DNA from: Callaeas wilsoni
Taxonomy: Eukaryota; Chordata; Aves; Passeriformes; Callaeidae
Direction of reading: 5' to 3'
Assembly (NCBI GenBank): GCA_013398955.1
Contig: VWPU01012123.1
Location: forward strand, 1-64,000
DNA: 64,000 nucleotides
The notes beneath the pieces were generated by a model, which worked only from the letters and a program-made list of their open reading frames with translations, ran no database searches and was not told where the DNA came from. Below are positions 1 to 12,100 of this stretch, piece after piece (the first letter of the stretch is position 1; each line of letters begins with the position of its first letter). The translations under genes were made by a program, and so were the position numbers.

Positions 1-61
1 CGGCGGGAGCTGCGCGCAGGTGGCGCCGGGGCCGTGCGGCGGCGCGAGAGGGGGATGCGGC
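1..61 (+). other. MBOAT1: MBOAT1 5' UTR (partial) with an upstream ATG
   Basis: This is the visible part of the 5' leader; its start is cut off. An ATG at 55-57 lies 7 nt before the chosen start at 62 and in another frame. The start at 62 has G at -3 and G at +4, a strong Kozak context. The one at 55 has G at -3 but C at +4, so it is weaker. The MBOAT1 frame stays open to the left edge without another ATG, so a short non-AUG N-terminal extension cannot be excluded. Confidence 0.7.
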
Positions 62-151
62 ATGGCCGAGCCGCCCGGAGCCCCGCACCGAACCACCGGC
101 TCCACCCTGCTGCACCCGCTGAGCGCGCTGCTGGGCATCCCGCTGGACCAG
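62..151 (+). CDS. MBOAT1: MBOAT1 exon 1 (residues 1-30)
   Basis: This exon codes the short cytosolic N-terminus [15 protein letters not shown] followed by [15 protein letters not shown]. The part from RTTGST to GIPLDQ is almost the same as in human MBOAT1; the first nine residues diverge. The donor is CAG|GTGAGG, and the exon ends on a codon boundary. The start was chosen by Kozak context and by agreement with the human N-terminus. Confidence 0.95.
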
Positions 152-3100
152 GTGAGGCTGCGAGCCGCGCCGGGCAGCGGCGGGCCCGGGCGGCATCCTC
201 AGGGAGAATCCCTGGCCGGCAGGAACCGCAGGTCCGTCGCTGTCACGCCGTGTCTGCCCAAGGGCCTCGGGAGCAGCGCGGGGAGCCCGCGGTAGGAGCG
301 GGTTTGGGCGGGGGTCGGGCTGCTGTCACCGGGAACGCGTTTCATTTTTCCCGGCAATGCCTGGCGCTTTTCGTGCTCTCGCAAGAAGTCGCTGCTGGAT
401 GCTGCTGGATGCTGTCAGTCACGGTGCTGGGCTGACTGCGGCAGAGTTCGGAATGGTTCAGGAGCTCGGGTGCTGGCCCACCTCTGGGAACCGCGTGGGA
501 AGATGCGAGGTGCCGTGTAGGGAATCGTTACGTCCAAGCGCTGCTTTCGTGGCTACAGGGCTGTAGAAGGGAAGCTCATAAGTCACTTCCAGCCTAGTCC
601 AAGTGCCTGATGGAATTGCAAAGTGCATATATGGAGATAGGCAGAACACACAGACACACACACAAGTGGTCTTCTGGGAGGGCAAGTTTGCCTTAAATCC
701 TTAACAGCATCATAGATTTTTGGCTGTGGTGGTGTTTTCTAATTGTTTATAGTCTCCTAGTTAACTTTACCCGTAATAGGCAGAAAAACGTTGCTCTTCC
801 CCACCCCCTGTCTTTTATTGTCTCTCAAGCCTTCATGCACCTGCTGCCTTCCTGCATTCTTTCAGCGACAAGGAAGTTAGCTTTGGAAGTTTGTGCTGAC
901 CAGAAAATGACTCCACCAAATTACTAGGAAGTTGAGCTATGCTCAAAGAAACCAGGGCAGCAGAGGTGTGCTTGGTAAAAAATCAACAGAAGATTGAGAT
1001 TTATTTGCTTTCTTCTGTTTGCAGAGTGAGTGGTGCTATGTGTCATTTTTTACTACTGTTTGTTTTTAAAGTTGAGTAAGGAATATGTCATTTTATAGAT
1101 TAAACCCCTTCATCTAACCACGCCAGTTTTCCCTTTTTTTGACAGAAAACAGGTTTTGATGCAAGAAGAGAGATAGGTTGCTCAACACTAAAACATTCAA
1201 ACAATAAAGGCCTATAATTATCTGTGAGCTGGGCCCTGGTCTCATGGGTGCTGGTGGTGGGCACTTCTGTGTTTGGTGATTTGCATCTCGAGCCCACAGC
1301 AGTAGGCAGAGGCCGCGTGCGCTGGGGTCAGCAGTGTGGCTGGGCTGTGCGAGTGTGTGTGCAGGCGTAGGTGCCGTCCCTGTGCATGACCCTGCTGGCT
1401 CCAGTGGCATGGGGCAGTGATGGGCTGGGAGGAACTCCCCCTTGCTGGGGTTCATCACAGAACTGCAGCATAGCTGCAGTGAAATAGAGCTTTCCTCACC
1501 TGAAAACCCCCCCTATTTAATTGTACGTGCGAGATGATGCTATTGATACTTGTAAAAAATTTCCCCCACTCCTCTTGCCCCTCTGCAGTGTGCTGCACCA
1601 TGCCAAGCATCAGGGATTTCTGCTGTCCTGGAAAAGGAAATACCCAGATCGTGGGTATGCGTGGAAGCGCTGTGCCACCACTGTTCCCTCAAATCACATG
1701 AGTCTCAACTCTGACCTGCAGTGCTAAGGCCCTCAGAAGCAAAATAAAAACATTTTCACACATCTCTTCTGCCAGGTGGATTGCTTACCTTCCTCATAAG
1801 AGTGAGAGGGGGTTTTGCTGAAGCAGGGAGAAGTTCAGTCACTTGCTCCTCTGCACAGAATGGAGCTCTGTATATGAAAGACAACTTTGCCAGATCTGAA
1901 TCGCACATGGAGCAGGGACTGGTTTTACATGAGTCCCTTATTGCAGTGCTGACAGGCTCTCTGTGCCTTCTGCTCGGTGCCCAGGCTGCAGCAGGGGAGG
2001 TATCTTTGGTTTGCCACTCTGTGTCCACACCATCGTGCTCAGCCTGTGGGATGGTAACAGCCCCAATCACCCTCTGGTCCATGTGACTGGCAGCTCCCTG
2101 TGGCTGGCCCTGAACCTTCAAAAATGCCAGGAAGTGCCTGGAGAAAAAGAGACAGAGGTGGAATTTAGACCCTCCAGGTCACTGTGGTGTGTGAAAGCCA
2201 TGTGTGTCCGCCTGTGTGTTAAATGAATAGAGGACTTCTCCCTTCTTTGATAGAGATGGTTTTTCATGAGAACTGTCCTATGAGAGAATTTTCACTCTTT
2301 AAAAGATCAGAAAAAAAGTTGAGCTGAAGGTCTAAGAAATGAAAGTTGTAATCCTTACCCCTTTATTCCTGAGGCAGAAAAGCTTTGGTAGTGGTACTTG
2401 GAAAATGTGTTGTCATCTGTTGTATCACTCACTATGGGAAGCATGGATGACTATGAAAATGTCATTTTTCACATTGGTGGTTTTCTTAACTAAAAAATTG
2501 CAGCTTGGGTTTAAAAGCAGGCCAGAATTACGGAGGATGGAGCTCCTATCTGCGCTGTGTACCTGGCAGACTGCTCACATTTTGTTTAGCAGACAGTGCA
2601 CTGCATGAGAACATAGCAGTGTTGTCTGCTTTAGATGCTAAAACAATCCTGATGTGTCAGCATGTATTTGCATGTCTCTTCAATGGATGATTGATCTTTG
2701 AATTTAGCATTGAAATATTATTTTTTAAGAAGTGCTATATTTGGTAACAAGATTAATGAGCTTGAAAGAGGATGAAAAGGCTCTCTGTGTTCAATTCATT
2801 CTCATATCTCAAGAAAGCAGACTTTGAAGTTTAGCTGACTTGTGTTCTAAAAATATCTGTCTAGGTCAATGGTATACCTTCAGCAGCATTTGCAAAAGAA
2901 TTTTGGGGTGCTTTTTAATTTCCGTGTCATGTATTCCCCAAATCATTGATGCTGGGATGACATCCCTCCAGTTTGCTTATACAGTGTCTTTTGGCAAAGT
3001 ATACACTTTTTTGTTATAAATGCCAAAAATCACCAATTTTGGGATATAGTCCTCTACCATAAATCAGTGAAATATGGGAAGTTAAACATTAAACTTTTAA

Positions 3101-6100
3101 TAGTGTAATTTATGTAAACAAAGCATGTGCATGTAAAAATACTGTGAAGAAATAAATATACTGTTTAAAGCTATATTAAAAGTAAATTTAATGGCTTTGT
3201 TTATTCATATGTAGTTTTACTGTGCATTCCTAAGCTTGAGGCATCTCCAGAAGTAATTCAGGCTCAGGGGTTAAGACACACGATTAAAAAGTTTCACTTG
3301 TCAAGGTTATTTTGTAGTACCCTTGATATGCCAGGTTACCTATTTTTTTGTAAGTAGCAACCCTAGTGCAAATGGTCAACTGCTGTACAACAAACCTTAC
3401 ATTTTAACAGACCTTATTACCTTGACCCGTTGTCAGACAGTAGCAAGGTTGTTGACTTTGAGGGAGATATTTTCAGAGGAAACTCCCTGAAAAAACTATA
3501 TGAGCATCTTCTCATGTTTATATCAGAGGGCTTTTTAACTTCAGTGTTTTCATTGATGAGGCCAGTCATGTTTCCCCAGCTTTGTCTGCTGATGGGAGTG
3601 AAAAATTTTTCATTTTAATTCTTTCATTGTAGATCATCTGCATATTTATATTTTGGCAGCAGTTTAAATAAAAAACTAACTGTGGAGGGATTCCGGGATG
3701 TGCCTCTGAATCTTGGGGTAGTTGGAGTATTAAAGATGTCTTTCCACCATTCCTTAAGTTTGAATAAGTCTGCACAAAGCGTACTGGTGAACTGGTTTAA
3801 AAAGGAGAATGAAGAAAAAAGTATATGTATCTTTTTTAAGTTTTACAAAAATCAGCATATATTCTGATTCCAAAATCAGGGATGTTTTTTTAAACTTTTT
3901 TTCTTAACATTTTTCTTATTTTTGCTGCCTGACTTCAATTTTACTTCTCTGCTTTCTGATTTAACTAGTCAGCAGATCTGTTAGTCCCAAGCCTCTTTGC
4001 GTGACTTTTCTCATCCACTTTTCGGGCAGTGTAAAGTGAAATAAAAAACTAGCTTCCTAGGAGCTCAGCAGACTTTATTCTGTGAACTTTGAGGATCCTT
4101 TAATAGTTGTCAGTAGAGACATTAGAAAATGTAATGCTGAGGAAAGAAAGGTAATTTGTTACGGAACGAAGCAAGATAACTGAAGATGGAAGTTCATTAA
4201 AGATTTAAGTGGGGTTAGTATCAGGTTTTTAACTGAAAAAAGCTGCTCTGAAGCACTGGCAACAACTGTCATGGTTGGTATGAACTATGCTACATTTCAA
4301 TTTCCTAATGCCTGTCATTTTACAATTGAAAAATCTACATTTCCATTTTGAATTGCAGCAGTATTTGTTACATTAAATGCCTAACACAATCAACTGAAAA
4401 AAAAAAGCCATGTAAATTTTAGTTATTTGAGAAACAGTAAGAAAAAAGGAATTTTTAATTCAACACATTTATAGAGAAATATTACTTACATTGCCAAAAC
4501 CAACTTTCATTTTGATATTTTCTGACTTTTGAGTACCTAGATTTTGTAAAACTCTTTTCCTTAAAAGAAACCATTAACTTTTTATTGTAAGGCCATGAAG
4601 GACAAAGCATGATGTAAAGAACAGAGGAAGAATCTTGCTGACCCAGGTTTGGGTCCCCAGTTAAACAGGTGCTTGTGAACAGGGCAGTTCATAGTCCATT
4701 TAGAGCAAATCCAGTCTCTAGCTTGTTTCAGTCACTTGTGCAAAGTCCAGGATTCTCTATCTTCCTGGGCAAGTCCTAGGTCAGAGGTATGGTACGTTCC
4801 AAAGATTAAGGCTGTTTCCAAAGCATTTTTTTCTGTTCAGGTCAGCTACCACTAACAATTGCAATAAATACATGTTCTTCTCTGCTTTGGAAATGTGTGC
4901 TGCCTTTCTCAATGTGTTCTCGCTGTGTTTGGCACTGTAGTCTTGAACCTTATGGCTGATGTCTTGATACTACGAGTGTAAATATTTCCACATCCCTCAT
5001 GCCTTGAAAACAAAGCCTGTCCTATTAAGTTTTTAATTCGGCAAGGGACAAAAGTGCAACTGGAATCAGCTGCTTACAATTTTCCCCCTTTTAAGCACTT
5101 TCCTTCTCATTTGCGTTAAACAAGATCTGGAAAAATAAACGTTGAAGGGCTGTATAAAGTTTCCTGAAACCTTCTCTGCACATTAATCACCCCAGCACTG
5201 ATTTAGTGGTGCTCTGCAGCTATTTTGAGAAAATCTAAAGTGGTGATGAAGACTCTTGGGCTCCAGCCTAGGGGTCTAGGCACTGAGCACAGAGCTGGCT
5301 CTGTGTTTTCGGGGGAGCCCCTGATGCTTAGGGATTTGCTGTGCGTTTGCCAGCCTGGCACAGTATTTAATACTCTGGCTGCTCCTTGGCTCCTGTTACA
5401 GTTCACAAGGACGGGCAGCGCTGGAGGCTGGCTTGCCAAACTGCAAAGTGGTGCTCCTAGTCCCTGGGCAGGGGAGGCTGCAGCGCTGGGCTTGGCATCA
5501 CTGCAGGAATCCAACCTTTCATACTTGTCCAGAGTCAAGTAAAAAGTCTGTTTTTTAAAGCATGTCAATGGGCCACATTTTACTTTGGAGTGAAACAAAT
5601 CCCTCTGTATGTGACTTAGTAGTTACAGATAACCTCGAGGGTACCAAACCTCATCTCCTGGATGCTTGGATAGTCTAGTGAGGATCATTAAGGAGATCTT
5701 CCGGAAACTCAGGCCTGCTTTTAAAAGTACAGCCTGATGCAAAAATTTCTACCCTTGTTTACTAATAGTGGTGAGAGTGTATATGTTAATGTGTACTTTG
5801 GACCAGGAGTGTGCTTTGGGAAGGAATCCCTTGATTGTCCCCATTTGGCACCTTTTGGGCACGAAGTGGCCCTGGAGCATCTACAGAGGGTTGCTTTCTG
5901 AGACTGTGAAGCCAAAGGGTGCTCCCCAGGAACCTGCAGTGCTTCAGCTGTTGAGGGGGACACAGCACTTGAGTTCAGCTCCTCTGAACTGAGACCCTCC
6001 AGACAATGAGTCACAGGAATGAGGCTCCTTGCCCTCGGCTGCTTTGCTCTTCAGACCCATTTTTGCTCCACCTCAGCCCTTGCTAAGATGGAAATAGTGG

Positions 6101-9100
6101 AATTTTCTGACTTTCGTCTGGTGGTTTCTTCAGAGCACAGCACTGGTCAGGCTTGTTTGGTCACTTCTGAATAGGTGGAATCCAGCCCGTTCTGCACAGG
6201 GCTCAGCCAGGTCAGCCAGTCCTGCCTCTGCCAATGCAGAGAACGGCCCGTGGAGAAAAGCAGTGAAGGGAAGCCCTTTGGGTGGTCCTTTCCCAGAGCA
6301 AGATTGCATCAGTCTCCCTTCGTATGACCTTGATTGGAAATGCTTCTTTTCACCAGTCCTTTTTTTTTCCTGGTTTAAAGCATTTTAAACAGCTTTTGCA
6401 AAATCACAGGTGAGCACAGAAGCAAAACCAAAAGCACACATTCTGACATAAATGTTTTTTTAGAAGTTTTTTGGACGGGCTCTACTTATAGTATGTTGCA
6501 TCCTTAATGGAGCTGAGTGGAAATATTTTTTCTCCTGTGTTTTGGGCTTCCCTCATGATAAGAAAATTCCAGGCTTTAAAAAAACAATCTTAATAATGTG
6601 AGGGGAAAAAAAAACCCCTTGTAAACATATTTTTGAATCAAATATGTTGAAACGTTTACAAATTTCCAAAGAATTTGTTCTTAGTCATTCTTCAAAGTGT
6701 TAGTAAAATACCTAAATAGAAAATAATTTTAAAAATCAAAATTCGAAGTATTAACTAGACAGCTTTTCCAGCCTGGAATTTTTTTTATTTTTTTCTTCAA
6801 CAGAAGATGGTACTTGTTCTGAAAATTTTTAAGAAAGTTAATCAGTCTGTAGCATGAGTGTTGCTATGCTATCTGGTCTGAGGCAAAACAAATACTAGAT
6901 ATTAGAACAATTCTTCGTTTCCCTCTTTCTGGATGCTTTGTTCTCATGAGATTTGAGCACTCTCAACATTTACCTGGTGTTTACCTGGTGGCAGAGTGGC
7001 TGGATAATGGGAGTTTTGCCTGTGCCCTCATGTGACACCCTGCAGTGTAGTGGGTGGGAAGCTGTCTCAAAGCCTGAGAGCTGCCTACCTAGATGACTTA
7101 AGCCAAAGGCAAATAGACCTGAGTGTGTGTATCTGGCTGCTAAATCCCAGACAAAAACCTGACAAACCCTATGGAATAGCACGTTTAAAATTTTTGATCA
7201 GTGTGAGATTATATTATGTGCTCTTCAAGTTCAGTGGGTGTGTCAGGCTGGGGACTTCTGGGATGGAAAAGGGAGGCAAGAAAATACTCTTAAATAATTT
7301 CTTTGGATTATGTGCAGAATACTAGAAAAACTAAACAACAATTTCAGGCCAAGAAACAGACTTCAAATGCTGACTGTCATGAACTGGGTGAGTGTTTGCT
7401 CCTTCTATAGGCCCTGGTCTTGTGACAAAGCTCTAATTGGACTTGAGTAACTTCTTCGTTTGTGGTTTCTTGTTCAAGTGCAATTTGCCCCTGGTATGCA
7501 GATAGGGCAGGAATGGAGAAGGCAAAATGACAAGGCAAAACCTAAAACAGTTGAGGACCCCCCAATTTCAACATTTCTTGAATAACTCCTGTGCTTGTTT
7601 TCATGCTCATGTATTTGTTTCAAGTAAAGCTTTTCCTTTTTAAAGGACCACTGAGTAGAAAAGTTTTAATTTTTAACTCTTACATCTGGCTTAAATGACA
7701 CTGTAAACTGGTGAACGTAGGTTTTTTTTGTGTTACCAGTGTGAGGTAGTGTTAAAGAGAGTACAGTATTGACTCTGCGCACACACGGAGGGCAGGTTCA
7801 AATCCCCAATTCTTACGGTTTGTATTAAGTATTTATACCAGCAAATTCCAACTGATAGATCAATAATTTATCTGTTTTAGAGAGAGTTTTATAATTACGT
7901 TGTTCACTCACAAGTGGAGTTTAAGAAGTCTGACATTTACACTTCTTATGTGTCAGGGTTTCTCAGGATATTTTGCCAACTATGCTGTATTGAAGGTGAA
8001 AACAAAGTGTAGACAAAAAGTTTGGAGACAGCAACTGAGAAGTTAAAGTTAATTTTTTAGAAATTAAATTCAGTTTTTGATGGCAGCATTAGGCATCTGC
8101 AGTGAGCTGTAGGCACTGTTAGGACCCACAGCTGTCTATGCCTTGGTGTGTATGTTTGTGTTCATGCTAATTCTCTAGAGACAAAAAATTGTGGTCTGTA
8201 GTTGCTACAGCAACAATAACACTGCACTCAGAGTATGGGTGGGTTTTCCCTACTTTATACAAATATGTTGAAAGTGTAGGCATATTGTTGTGAGACACTG
8301 TGAAATGTGATAGACTCTTGAGAGAGAAAACACTTGTTTGTTTTTTGTTCAGAGAATATAATTCTAATTTTGTGTTACCTTCAATGCCGTTTCTCTGATA
8401 GGGTGCTATTTCCCAATTTGCAAACCTAACATTGCAGAGAGGAAAATGGGCTCAGCAGTTTGGAAAAATAAAGTTTCAGAGGTGTTCTGGTGTTGCTAAT
8501 CTGTAAATAAAATGAGGATTAGAACAAAGAATGGTCAGGGCAGAGTGACTAACTATATTTCTGTTCCATTGTGGTTGTTTTTGTCAATCAAAAGATGACT
8601 GTAGCTGTTCTTTGCCATGAATCAGAATGAAAATATGAACTAGATAAAAGAGAAAAAAATACAGGATAAGCTTATTTTCTTAAACCTGCTAAAGCAAAGT
8701 GAAGGAACTGAGAGGTTTGCTTTAGAAATGTGACTTTTAAGAGGGATCATGTTCAAAGTGTATGTGAGCAGCATGAAAGAAATCGATCTAGGCCTTAGAG
8801 TAATAGAATGTGTTGAAAGATCGTTTAGCTTCAACCCTTATGCCAGGGAACCTTCTGCTAGACCATGTTACTCAGAGCCCCACGTGGCCTTGAACACCTC
8901 CAGGGACGGGGAGTTCACAACCTGTCCGGTCAAGTGAAGAAAGGACTTATTCCCTTCTGTCTCCCAGTGTTTCTTCACATTCAGAGAAACATGTGATAGG
9001 CTGCAGATTCAACACTGATTAAAATTAAGGTCTTTTTTGTGCAGTCCAGATCTGGCTGTGAAACCCTTTCAACAGGAGGCTGCTAAGGCCAAGAACTTGG

Positions 9101-12100
9101 CCAGAGCCAGTGTGGACTCGGGTGTTTATATGAAAGGCATGAGTTTCCAGGGTAAGCGTAGCTTAAAAGAAAATACTTTTGGAAGTACCTGGAACCAGGA
9201 AGTTCTTTTCCTGGCTTCTTTCAGGGCTTGCTCCCTCTGCAGGCTCTGGTTTCTGTCAGCCCTGCCCCTCGTGTTTCTGATGCCTTTAGGATCCCAAATC
9301 CCTGTTGACAGTCCGATGCATGGCTACTTCCGTTATGGGTGAGTGGCTCTGCTGGAGTCATCATCCCCTCCCAGACCTTGACTGGATGCTGGATTTATTA
9401 CTTGAGTTTCTTCACATGGTGATGATACAGCAGGAAACACCAGATCTCTGCAGGGAAGATCAGCCAGCACCCAGGAGAGGTCACTTCTCCAACATCCCAC
9501 TTTCAGGCAGCCCCAGCTGCAGCTGTCCTTCTGTTTGTTAGTTCATATAAAAAGTAACTGGCTCCTTGTATGATTTGCAATGTATTCCCCCTGTTGGGTT
9601 ATCTTCTTACTTTTCTGTTCTGATTTTTGACTGCTGGGGGATTTTTGTCCATATGCTGACCACTTCCCCTCTGTTCAGTTCATGCTGCATATCTTTAATG
9701 CTGTATTTGATAGTTTCGTGATCTGCATATATTCTTTGAATAGACTATGCTAGCAGGTGTCTGGTGAAGTCTGCCTTCATCCTTTGATAGGGTTCTGACA
9801 TCCTGATCTGTAGTCTGCTATCTACCTGTTTATCAGTCATACATATTTATGTGCACCATTGCCTCAGTGGCCTAGGTGTCTCAGTTAGGCTTCCTGTTTT
9901 TTTTTTTTTTTTGCCTAGATAGAGTTGAGTTAGAGTTTAAATGATTATCAGGAGAAAATGGATTCTGTATCTGCCTTCTGTTTTTCCTTTTCCTGTGGTG
10001 CTTCAGTTTTTGAGCATAGTCGCTAATAAGGGTCATATACCTGTCCAGTTTAGAAGACCCTAAATGGCAAGTGGGCCTGTTTGCTGTGTTTGGGATCATG
10101 TTTTTGCAATTGCTTGGAGAATTTCTGTCTACAAGATGGTGGCCTCATTTATTTGCTGCCAGGTGGAACTAGTGACTTGTGCCCTGGAAAAGCTTCAGGT
10201 GGTCATTGAGGACCCGGGTTGCTGGACACCTCCAGCTCCTGAGTCTCCTCTCCCTTGTCCCATATAAACTCCGTGCTGCTCCTTGCTCGGGTTCCTTCCA
10301 GCATCAGAGAACCTGAAATGCTCCCCGAATCGCAATCTGCACCTTAGTGCTACAGTAACAGTGGGAAAAACACCATGTGCGTTTTGAGATAGCAAAGTTT
10401 GCTAAAAATCAAACCTGAAATGCTTTCTCAAAGTGCCTCTGAGATCTCCGGATGTTAGTGGTATAAAACATGGCGATAGCGAGGTGGAAATGCATTTTGT
10501 AAGCTAGCTGGGCAGATCGTGCAATGTCCTAGTTCTTTTAAACCATGTTTTTTTAGGCTTTATGTGTAAAGGGCTTGCTTGAAAGGGAAATTATGATTGT
10601 TTATGTAACTTAAAAGATTGTTGCATTTCTTTTCCCTGGCTATGTTCAAATTCTTACGGTATTTTGAGAAGAGTTCACTTGGAGTTTTTGGAATTTTGTT
10701 GTTGTACTTTGTTTCTTGGATAATAAGTTGCCTGTCACTGCACAGTAGGAGCATCACTGCAATAATTTTAAAATGTAAGAACATTATTCTCTTTTTGTCC
10801 TGACTGTTGAAGAGGAAAAAGTGAGACTTACTCCTGTTGCCTAAGAAAAGCAGGTTAAGTTTCTACTATTGCTGACTCATAAGCATGGCAAGAATACAAA
10901 AATACTGTGCTTGAGCAAACTTGAGTGAGTTTTTTCCTCCTTGTATTGCAGTTATCATTGGAAAATATCAGTATTATAACCCAAAGTTCTGCTGTATTGC
11001 ATGCAAATAGAACTATAGAGTTCCAGTGGGGGGATATGTAAAGAAGGCTTTAATGAGGCAAGGAAATGAAATCTTTTTTCCTCAAATATAGTATAGTGCA
11101 AATAAAATTAATTTATAGCCAAAGCCAAATCTCTTTTTTCTTCATTTGCATTTCTTTATTCACCAACTGACACTTGTTCATGCTGTGTGTTTTCCTGTTA
11201 GTTTTTGTTTTGGTTTGGTTGCTATGTTTGAAAACTAGGAAATGTGGGCTTTTCGGTTTTTGTTATTTGTTTGTTTAATTTGAGGGGGCAACCCCTGAAA
11301 TTCCTTCAGAGCATGACTTTTTTGAAAGGTACTGGTGATTTCCAAATATGTTAGTTTAGTGGTGGTTGAGATGTTTGACTTGTGCCAAGTCCTGAGCACT
11401 TGCCATCTCCAAGTTACTTGTTTTCAATAGTGTCTGAAGCTGAGTGCCTAAAATTAGACATGCTCCAGCTTTCAGAGATATTTGCTATAGATGTAAGGTG
11501 CTTGTAACAGGCATAACTAAACAGCCGGGGTTATGTTCTTGTCTTTTTGCATGGTTCATGATCCAAAATAAATGATCATGAAGCAAGTATGCTGCAAATT
11601 CTGAGCAGAAATAAGGAAGGAGAAAAAAAGCCACAACAGGATACTGTCACTGTACACATTTTGTTGGTGTCTTCTCTTCCTGCCACGGTTCTGAAGGGAT
11701 TAAAAATAAGTCTGCAGCCCACATGAATGAAGGTTAGATAAACATGTCATATATTGAAAAGCATAGAGCAATAATTTTGCTTTAAAACTGTAGAACAATA
11801 GGAAGGAGCAGTATTTTGTGGTTGTGAAAGTGAGTATCTGGAGCTGGCACTTCACAAAGGTTTGCTGATTCTACATGGTCACTGTCATAGCAAAGGAATG
11901 AAATGAAGATAATTGTGCTTGAATTGAAAAAAAAGAGAAAGCACATACACAGCTCTTTGGAAATAGGCTAAAAATGAAGAAAATAGCTATCTAGAAAATC
12001 TGCTGGCCAGCAGAATCAAGTGCCTTGGGGGAAATGTCTGACTCGGCAAGCTGCTGAAAAATATAAAGTTTTCATTGTTTTTGGAAGCAAAAAGAGAGAG

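Larger units (their letters stand above)
1..330. promoter_or_regulatory. CpG island at the MBOAT1 5' end (cut by the window edge)
   Basis: The first 330 bases are very GC- and CpG-rich, with many CGG, GCG and CCG steps, unlike the AT-rich sequence after about 600. The island covers exon 1 and the first part of intron 1 and continues left of the window. This is the usual setting of a vertebrate housekeeping-type promoter. No TATA box is visible in the 61 bases before the ATG, and the transcription start probably lies outside the window. Confidence 0.8.

Noticed and set aside
34..435. 133-residue unspliced frame over exon 1 and intron 1
   Set aside because: It starts with GTG and runs through the exon 1 donor; only its spliced form from the ATG at 55 is worth considering.
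7741..7820. tRNA gene suggested by an exact B-box GGTTCAAATCC
   Set aside because: No A-box of the right form, no acceptor or anticodon stems and no Pol III T-run after it; the order of words fits a MIR-type SINE better.
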